From the NCBI GenBank assembly GCA_017996515.1, contig JAGOGU010000035.1, positions 1 through 10,652 of the forward strand: a DNA stretch of 10,652 nucleotides. The letters run 5' to 3'. The DNA comes from Allobrachymonas sp. Its GTDB lineage: Bacteria > Pseudomonadota > Gammaproteobacteria > Burkholderiales > Burkholderiaceae_C. Positions 5,798 to 10,652 of this stretch are shown here, piece by piece. Below the pieces are notes generated by a model. That model was not told the DNA's origin and did no database searches. It worked only from the letters and a program-made list of their open reading frames with translations. The position numbers and the translations under genes were made by a program. Numbering within the stretch: the first letter of the stretch is position 1; every line of letters begins with the position of its first letter.

Positions 5798-7879
5798 TTA
5801 TGCGCTCTGCGTATTTTGCGTATCTTGCGCGGGGGCAGCCACCGTGTGGTAGCGCAGCATCAGAGCCTGCTGCACATTGCGGGGCGCATGGATGGGCGCG
5901 CCTGGGCGTTGGTAGTTGCCGTCGGCTTGCATTTGCCAGGCCAGGGCCTCGTCGTGCAGGTAGGCCTGCAGGCATTCGTCGATGATGCGTTGGCGCAAAG
6001 CAGGGTCTTTGACCGGCCAGGCCACTTCAATGCGGCGCAGCATGTTGCGGTTCATCCAGTCGGCGCTGGACAGGTACAGGTGTTCGGTGCCGGCAATGTC
6101 AAAGTAAAACACGCGCGAATGTTCCAGCAGGCGTCCGATGATGGAGCGCACCCGGATGTTGCCGGTAATGCCAGCCAACTGCGCGGGCAGCATGCAGGCG
6201 CCGCGCACGATCAGATCAATTTGCGCGCCTTTTTGGCTCGCGTCGATCAGGGCGCGGATCAGCGTTTCGTCGGTCAGCGCATTCATTTTGGCCACGATGC
6301 GCCCGCGCTGGCCCGCAGCTGCGGCGCGCCCCGCTTGCTGAATGAGCCGCAGCATGGTGCTTTGCAGGCCGTAGGGCGCCATCAACAGGCGCGACAGGCG
6401 CGGGATGTTGCTTTGGCAGGCCAGGTGGGCAAAGACTTTTTGCATATCGCCCGTGAGCGCGTCGTTGGCCGTGAAATAGCTCAGATCGGTGTATAGGCGG
6501 GCGGTGCGCGGGCTGTAGTTGCCGGTGGAAAGGTGGCCGTAGCGTTTCAGGTGTCGGCCTTCGCGGCGCGTAATCAGCAACATCTTGGCGTGGGTTTTGA
6601 GTCCCACTACGCCATACACCACTTGCACGCCCACGGCTTCGAGCTGTTCCGACCAGTTGATGTTGGCTTCTTCGTCGAAACGTGCCTTGAGTTCGACCAG
6701 CGCCGTGACTTCCTTGCCCTGGCGAAAAGCCTTGCTGAGCAGATCGATCAGCACGGGGGAAGAGCCCGTGCGGTAGATGGTTTGCTGAATGGAGACCACC
6801 TGCGGATCGTGGACGGCCTCGCGCAGCAGATCCACGACGGGGTCGAAGCTTTCAAACGGCTGGTGCACCAGTACGTCGCCTTGCCGTATGCGATCGAACA
6901 GCGAGGGCTGGCCTTGCAGGCTCAAGGGGTACACCGGCTGAAACGGCGTAAACATCAGGTCGGGGCGCTTGACCAGATCGATCAGCATGGCCATGCGTGC
7001 CAGGTTGACCGGGCCGTGCACGCGGTACAGCGCCTGCGGGGGCAGCTCGAACTGGCGGCACAACAGAGTGGCAAATTCTTCCGAACAGTTGGACGATACT
7101 TCGATGCGCACTGCACGGCCATAGTGGCGCTGTTGCAGCCCTTCGCGCAGGGCGGCCAGCAGATTGCCCACATCGTCTTCGTCTACCGCCAGGTCGGAAT
7201 GTCGGGTGACGCGAAATTGCGAGAACTGCTCGATGGTGCGGTTGGGAAACAGCTCTGACAAATGGGCGCGCAGCATGCTGGGCAGTGACACCAGCAGGTG
7301 TTGCCCGCCGCACAAAGCGGGCGGCAGGTGCAGCAGGCGCGGCAAAGCGCGCGGCATTTTGATGATGGCAATGCTGTGCGAGCGCCCCAGCGCATCCTGC
7401 CCGCCGAGCTTGACGATGAAGTTGAGCGATTTGTTGGCCACCTGCGGAAAAGGGTGCGCCGGATCCAGGCTGATGGGCAGCAGCAGCGGCATCACCTCGC
7501 GCCGAAAATAGTTGCTGACCCAACGGCGCTGCTCGGGCGTGCGATCGGCATGCGGCACGATGCGGATGCCTTGCGCCTCCATGGCCGGTGCCAGGCGGTT
7601 GAGGATGTCGTATTGCTGCTCGACCAGCGCATGCGCCTTTTCGTTGACCTGCAAAAAGCCCTGCTCGGTAAATTCGCCTTCTTGCGCATGCTCTTGCGCG
7701 GCGGCGAGCAGATTGGCCATGCGCACTTCGAAGTATTCGTCCAGATTGGATGAAACGATGGACAGGTAGCGCATCCGCTCCAGCAAAGGCACCTCTTCAC
7801 GTGCCGCCCAATCCAGCACCCGCTCGTTGAAAGCCAGAATGCTCAGGTCGCGGTTGATCAGTGGGGGCTGGATAGTCAT
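5798..7879 (-). CDS. ppk1: Polyphosphate kinase 1
   Basis: The enzyme makes long-chain inorganic polyphosphate from the gamma-phosphate of ATP, reversibly. The 693 residues from the ATG at 7879 match the usual Ppk1 length (about 690). Seen: N-terminal NRDLSILAFNERVLDWA (about 9-25), SNLDEYFEVRM (44-54), IYRTG (368-372), VGLKTHAKMLLI with H430 (the autophosphorylated His by family alignment), and STGNYSPRTARLYTD (451-465). LLEH with H587 and YLSSADWMNRN (602-612) follow. The spacing of 157 between H430 and H587 equals that of H435/H592 in the E. coli enzyme. An upstream ATG at 8143 in the same frame is rejected, since the extra 88 residues are unlike Ppk1 and cover the divergent intergenic region. 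No strong ribosome binding site is seen before 7879. Confidence 0.96.
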   Translation of the reverse strand: MTIQPPLINRDLSILAFNERVLDWAAREEVPLLERMRYLSIVSSNLDEYFEVRMANLLAAAQEHAQEGEFTEQGFLQVNEKAHALVEQQYDILNRLAPAMEAQGIRIVPHADRTPEQRRWVSNYFRREVMPLLLPISLDPAHPFPQVANKSLNFIVKLGGQDALGRSHSIAIIKMPRALPRLLHLPPALCGGQHLLVSLPSMLRAHLSELFPNRTIEQFSQFRVTRHSDLAVDEDDVGNLLAALREGLQQRHYGRAVRIEVSSNCSEEFATLLCRQFELPPQALYRVHGPVNLARMAMLIDLVKRPDLMFTPFQPVYPLSLQGQPSLFDRIRQGDVLVHQPFESFDPVVDLLREAVHDPQVVSIQQTIYRTGSSPVLIDLLSKAFRQGKEVTALVELKARFDEEANINWSEQLEAVGVQVVYGVVGLKTHAKMLLITRREGRHLKRYGHLSTGNYSPRTARLYTDLSYFTANDALTGDMQKVFAHLACQSNIPRLSRLLMAPYGLQSTMLRLIQQAGRAAAAGQRGRIVAKMNALTDETLIRALIDASQKGAQIDLIVRGACMLPAQLAGITGNIRVRSIIGRLLEHSRVFYFDIAGTEHLYLSSADWMNRNMLRRIEVAWPVKDPALRQRIIDECLQAYLHDEALAWQMQADGNYQRPGAPIHAPRNVQQALMLRYHTVAAPAQDTQNTQSA

Positions 7880-7973
7880 GGCTGCGCGAATAAAAGCATT
7901 GAGCTTACACGATCGCCATGAGGGCTTCATAAACCTTCTGATGTTTATGTGTATCTGTGCACAAGCAGGAGAG

Positions 7974-8001
7974 TTGTTTGCCACTTTGCTTCGTGTAATA
8001 T
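7974..8001 (+). promoter_or_regulatory. Possible sigma70-type promoter for the secreted hypothetical gene
   Basis: TTGTTT (7974-7979) and TAATAT (7996-8001) are separated by 16 bp on the plus strand. They lie in the 224-bp gap between the divergent ppk and the gene at 8104, about 100 bp before its start. The match is moderate and was made by eye. No convincing promoter was found for ppk on the other strand. Confidence 0.3.
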
Positions 8002-8103
8002 GCCGAAATATCCATCCTGCATCCAAGCGGATGGCAGGCAGTTGCGTCGTGATACCCATGCAGCTGCTGTTTGATAGACATGCCTTGATATGAAGTGATT
8101 GCC

Positions 8104-8601
8104 ATGAGCCAGCATCCTGTGCGTTTTTTATCCAAATTGCCACAAACCGCAGTTCCTGCAGCCTGTTTGTCGGTGCTGCTGTGCCTGACAGGAGCAGCCC
8201 ATGCGCAAGAGGTTGAACCTTATCGGGATCCGGCGATCGAAGGGCAGCAAACCCTGCCGCGGCATTTTCCCGATATTGCCGACAAAGGCTATATGCGCTT
8301 TGTTGATCCGCCAGAGGTGACCATCAATGGCGAGCGTTTGCGTATCTCTCCTGGTGCACGCATCAAAGATGAACGCAACATGATGCTGCACATGTCGCAG
8401 CTTAAAGGCAAGGCGCGCCACGTTATGTTCGTGCGCGATGCCATGCAGCAGGTGGGTGACATCTGGATTTTGAGCGAGCACGAAAGAAAAGAGCCCTCGC
8501 CCAAGCAAAAGCGCGACGAAATGCTGCGCATGGACGGCTACAACCCCGATCAACACAAGTTCGATCCCATGTTGCCGTACCACATGCAACCCAAGTACTG
8601 A
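8104..8601 (+). CDS. Secreted/periplasmic hypothetical protein with signal peptide
   Basis: This gene encodes 165 residues. It starts with a signal peptide: basic R7 and K11, a hydrophobic stretch at about 16-32, and AHA at 32-34, with cleavage likely before QEVEPY. The mature part has PPEVTINGERLRISPGARI (about 72-90), then RNMMLHMSQLKGKARHVMFV, and a charged Lys/Arg/Glu-rich stretch from about 127. I believe similar proteins occur ahead of miaB in other Burkholderiales, but this is from memory and no function is known to me. The ATG at 8104 has GAAGTGA (8092-8098) a few bases upstream. A GTG at 8095 in the same frame is an alternative that overlaps that site. It is probably periplasmic, and miaB follows 151 bp downstream. 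Confidence 0.82.
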   Translation: MSQHPVRFLSKLPQTAVPAACLSVLLCLTGAAHAQEVEPYRDPAIEGQQTLPRHFPDIADKGYMRFVDPPEVTINGERLRISPGARIKDERNMMLHMSQLKGKARHVMFVRDAMQQVGDIWILSEHERKEPSPKQKRDEMLRMDGYNPDQHKFDPMLPYHMQPKY

Positions 8602-8752
8602 TACTTGCTCACCGGGCTTGGGCCCCAATTGCAGCATAGCCCGCCAGGCTGCATGCGCCTGCGGCAGGCAAGGCTTGAATGGAAGATTTCTACCCCTGTG
8701 GCTGGCAGCAGATGTGCAGCCCCTGGGGTGATTGTTTGATAGGCATACACCG

Positions 8753-10114
8753 ATGACACCCGCTGCTTCGCAAAAACCACGTAAAAAAGTATTTATCAAA
8801 ACCTTTGGCTGCCAGATGAACGAGTACGACTCGGCCAAGATGGCCGATGTGCTGGGCGCAGCCGAAGGGTATGAGCCGACGGACGACCCCGAACAGGCCG
8901 ACCTGATACTGTTCAATACTTGCTCGGTGCGTGAAAAAGCGCAGGAAAAAGTCTTTTCCGACCTGGGTCGCATCAAGCACCTCAAACAGAAAGGGGTGCT
9001 GATCGGCGTGGGTGGTTGCGTCGCCAGCCAGGAAGGGGAAGAGATCGTCAAGCGCGCGCCCTATGTGGACGTGGTGTTTGGCCCGCAAACCCTGCACCGC
9101 CTGCCCGAGCTGCTGGCCGAGCGCGAGCGGCAGCAACATCCGCAGGTGGATATCCGCTTTCCGGAAATCGAAAAGTTCGACCACCTGCCGCCTGCGCGGG
9201 TAGAGGGTGCCAGCGCCTTTGTCTCGATCATGGAGGGGTGCTCCAAATATTGCAGCTACTGCGTGGTGCCCTATACGCGCGGTGAGGAATTCAGCCGCCC
9301 GTTTGAAGATGTGCTGACCGAAGTGGCCGGTCTGGCCGACCAGGGCGTGAAAGAAGTGACCTTGCTGGGCCAGAACGTGAACGCCTATCGCGGCAGCATG
9401 GGCGGCACCGACGAGATCGCCGACTTTGCCATGCTGATCGAGTATGTGGCCGAAATTCCGGGCATCGAGCGCATTCGCTACACCACCAGCCACCCCAACG
9501 AATTCACCCAGCGGCTGATTGATGTGTATGCCAAGGTGCCCAAGCTGGTGAACCACTTGCATCTGCCCGTACAGCATGGCTCCGACCGTATCCTCATGGC
9601 CATGAAGCGTGGCTACACGGCCATGGAATACAAGAGCATCATCCGCAAGCTGCGCGCTGTGCGGCCGGATATCAGTCTGTCCAGTGACTTCATCGTGGGC
9701 TTTCCCGGCGAGACGGAAGAAGACTTTGCCAAGATGATGAAGCTGATTGACGATGTGGGCTACGACGCCTCGTTCTCCTTCATCTTCAGCCCGCGCCCCG
9801 GCACACCCGCCGCCAACCTGCATGACGATACCCCGCATGCCGTCAAGCTCAAACGCCTGCAACACCTGCAAGAGGTGCTGGACGAAAACGTGCGCCGCAT
9901 CAGCGCATCGCGTGCAGGCACGGTGCAACGCATTCTGGTGGAAGGCCCTTCGCGCAAGAATCCGGCCGAGTTGATGGGGCGCACCGAGTGCAACCGCATC
10001 GTCAATTTCAACGGTGGGCCCAATAGCCAGCGGCTGGTGGGGCAGATGATTGACGTCACCATCACCGAAGCGTTGCCGCATTCGCTGCGCGGCGAGGTGC
10101 TGATAGCGGATTGA
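8753..10114 (+). CDS. miaB: tRNA-2-methylthio-N6-dimethylallyladenosine synthase MiaB
   Basis: This is a radical-SAM methylthiotransferase that converts i6A37 to ms2i6A37 in tRNAs reading UNN codons. The 453 residues show the N-terminal UPF0004 domain with cluster cysteines C20 ([10 protein letters not shown]), C57 ([14 protein letters not shown]) and C89 (GVGGCVASQ). The radical-SAM core has CSKYCSYC (C163, C167, C170) and later [11 protein letters not shown] and [11 protein letters not shown]. The C-terminal TRAM domain runs from about 386 to 452. All key residues are present and the length is normal. The start is set at ATG 8753. An in-frame TTG at 8732 would add seven residues, but the ribosome binding site signals are weak for both. 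The gene lies between a secreted hypothetical gene and a small membrane-protein gene. Confidence 0.97.
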   Translation: MTPAASQKPRKKVFIKTFGCQMNEYDSAKMADVLGAAEGYEPTDDPEQADLILFNTCSVREKAQEKVFSDLGRIKHLKQKGVLIGVGGCVASQEGEEIVKRAPYVDVVFGPQTLHRLPELLAERERQQHPQVDIRFPEIEKFDHLPPARVEGASAFVSIMEGCSKYCSYCVVPYTRGEEFSRPFEDVLTEVAGLADQGVKEVTLLGQNVNAYRGSMGGTDEIADFAMLIEYVAEIPGIERIRYTTSHPNEFTQRLIDVYAKVPKLVNHLHLPVQHGSDRILMAMKRGYTAMEYKSIIRKLRAVRPDISLSSDFIVGFPGETEEDFAKMMKLIDDVGYDASFSFIFSPRPGTPAANLHDDTPHAVKLKRLQHLQEVLDENVRRISASRAGTVQRILVEGPSRKNPAELMGRTECNRIVNFNGGPNSQRLVGQMIDVTITEALPHSLRGEVLIAD

Positions 10115-10201
10115 TTGCTTATGCGCAACTGCGCCATGCCGTATCTGCAGGCGACATATAAAAACACAGGTCAATGATGCGTGTTGCAGGAGACCTGGTG
10201 G

Positions 10202-10435
10202 ATGGGGTTGCTGCTGGCGGCAGCGCTGCCTGCATGGTTCTTTTGGCGTTTGATAGACAGTGTGCGCACAGGTCGGGCGCGCCCCACTTTCAGAAAACAG
10301 GCTTACACCCGCAAGCAACATCCGCGTGCATTCGCCATCACCTTGTGCATATGGGTGGTGTGGGGTTTGGTGTGTTTGTACCCTCTGGTGTTGCGCTTGC
10401 AGGCCTTGACGCGAACATGGTTCTTGGCCAGGTAA
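10202..10435 (+). CDS. Small two-helix membrane protein of unknown function
   Basis: This gene encodes 77 residues. Hydrophobic segments lie at about 2-18 (MGLLLAAALPAWFFWRL) and 46-67 (FAITLCIWVVWGLVCLYPLV), joined by a basic Arg/Lys-rich cytoplasmic-type loop (about 23-43) with few acidic residues. This predicts a hairpin with both ends on the periplasmic side. The start is decided by AGGAGA at 10188-10193, eight bases before ATG 10202. The same frame is open back to a GTG at 10181, which would add seven residues but put the ribosome binding site inside the coding region. It begins 87 bp after miaB. No family is recognised. Confidence 0.72.
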   Translation: MGLLLAAALPAWFFWRLIDSVRTGRARPTFRKQAYTRKQHPRAFAITLCIWVVWGLVCLYPLVLRLQALTRTWFLAR

Positions 10436-10469
10436 CGGTTGGGTGGCCGTAAATTCCCTGTGCAAAGGC

Positions 10470-10509
10470 CAATACCCTTAACGGAAAAAGCCGCGTTGTC
10501 AGGGTATTG
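10470..10509. promoter_or_regulatory. Inverted repeat covering the ribosome binding site of the ABC-ATPase gene
   Basis: CAATACCCT (10470-10478) and AGGGTATTG (10501-10509) are perfect 9-bp inverted repeats. A further inner AACG/CGTT pairing (10480-10483 with 10494-10497) extends the stem. The right arm contains AGGG (10501-10504), the best ribosome binding site for ATG 10512. An extended -10-like TG-T-TATGAT (10508-10516) overlaps the same end. It could be an RNA hairpin that hides the ribosome binding site in readthrough transcripts, a DNA operator, or a weak terminator without a clear T-run. Confidence 0.5.
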
Positions 10510-10511
10510 TT

Positions 10512-10652
10512 ATGATTACGCCCTCTATGAATGGACCGACATTTTTATCTCATGCCCCCTCTGGCGCGCAAACCGCGCCTTTGGTTGAGCTGCGCAATGT
10601 GCAGTTCAGCTACAGCGTGGGCGGTCGCGCCATTCTGGATGATTTTTCGCTC
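10512..10652 (+). CDS. ABC transporter ATP-binding protein, MlaF-like, 5' part
   Basis: Forty-seven codons are visible before the window ends. The sequence PLVELRNVQFSYSVGGRAIL (residues 23-42) followed by DDFSL is the first beta-strand region and A-loop (aromatic Y34) of an ABC ATPase; the Walker A motif would lie just past the edge. The style of this N-terminus and the absence of a fused membrane domain so far suggest MlaF, the ATPase of the Mla phospholipid-transport system of the outer membrane, but other ABC ATPases fit. The start at 10512 has AGGG seven bases upstream. An in-frame ATG at 10527 is the alternative and has no visible ribosome binding site. Confidence 0.75.
   Translation, partial: MITPSMNGPTFLSHAPSGAQTAPLVELRNVQFSYSVGGRAILDDFSL

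Noticed and set aside
5115..5975. 286-codon minus-strand frame over sixA
   Set aside because: It overlaps sixA in another frame and runs into the cdiA remnant and the ppk 3' end. It is Pro/Arg/Ala-rich without motifs.
7880..8143. N-terminal extension of Ppk1 to an upstream ATG
   Set aside because: The 88 extra residues do not resemble Ppk1 and lie in the divergent intergenic region. Start 7879 gives the normal length.
8657..8669. GCCTG-CGG-CAGGC palindrome as a terminator
   Set aside because: The stem is only 5 bp with a 3-base loop, and no T-run follows on either strand.
8128..9051. 307-codon minus-strand frame over the secreted gene and the 5' end of miaB
   Set aside because: It is opposite two supported plus-strand genes, and no motifs or ribosome binding site were seen.
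10174..10452. 92-codon frame beginning with ATG ATG
   Set aside because: It overlaps the membrane-protein frame. The AGGAGA site and the clear transmembrane pattern support the other frame from 10202.
8690..10465. 591-codon open frame on the minus strand across miaB
   Set aside because: The plus strand encodes full MiaB with all cluster cysteines and the TRAM domain. The minus frame is His/Gln-rich low-complexity sequence typical of an antisense shadow.

Overview
The window looks like a chromosomal segment of a Burkholderiales betaproteobacterium. The MiaB, Ppk1 and SixA sequences have the style seen in Comamonadaceae or Alcaligenaceae; this is judged from sequence feel, not from a search. 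Housekeeping genes are GC-rich. The left half is an accessory contact-dependent-inhibition-like (CDI/two-partner secretion) region that ends against the 3' end of sixA.

Left region (1-5200): the 3' part of a very large CdiA/filamentous-haemagglutinin-type exoprotein gene enters from the left edge and ends at 4009. Its C-terminus has the standard order: haemagglutinin repeats, a coiled-coil segment, an Ala/Gly-rich pretoxin segment ending in VENN, then a variable C-terminal toxin candidate of about 242 residues. Two related genes for small membrane proteins follow, which I read as immunity genes. The first is broken by a 4-bp repeat-unit expansion and the second is intact. Between them lies a short reading frame that looks like the tail of a lost toxin. 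After the second comes a 173-bp frameshifted copy of a haemagglutinin-repeat stretch of the same cdiA gene. This is the layout of a CDI cassette array that has been rearranged by recombination.

Middle region (5201-7879, minus strand): ppk (polyphosphate kinase 1) and, 135 bp downstream of it, sixA (histidine-phosphatase family phosphohistidine phosphatase). The CDI region and these genes converge.

Right region (8104-10652, plus strand): a secreted or periplasmic protein of unknown function, miaB (tRNA ms2i6A methylthiotransferase), a small two-helix membrane protein, and the first 47 codons of an ABC-transporter ATPase that resembles MlaF. A 9-bp perfect inverted repeat directly precedes the ABC gene, and its right arm contains the apparent ribosome binding site.

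The exciting part is the toxin/immunity end of the CDI locus. The toxin candidate has a spaced His/Asp pattern resembling zinc-dependent phospholipase C/S1-P1 nuclease folds. It is paired with membrane immunity proteins that carry a conserved cysteine pair. No tRNA, rRNA, CRISPR array or insertion sequence was seen.
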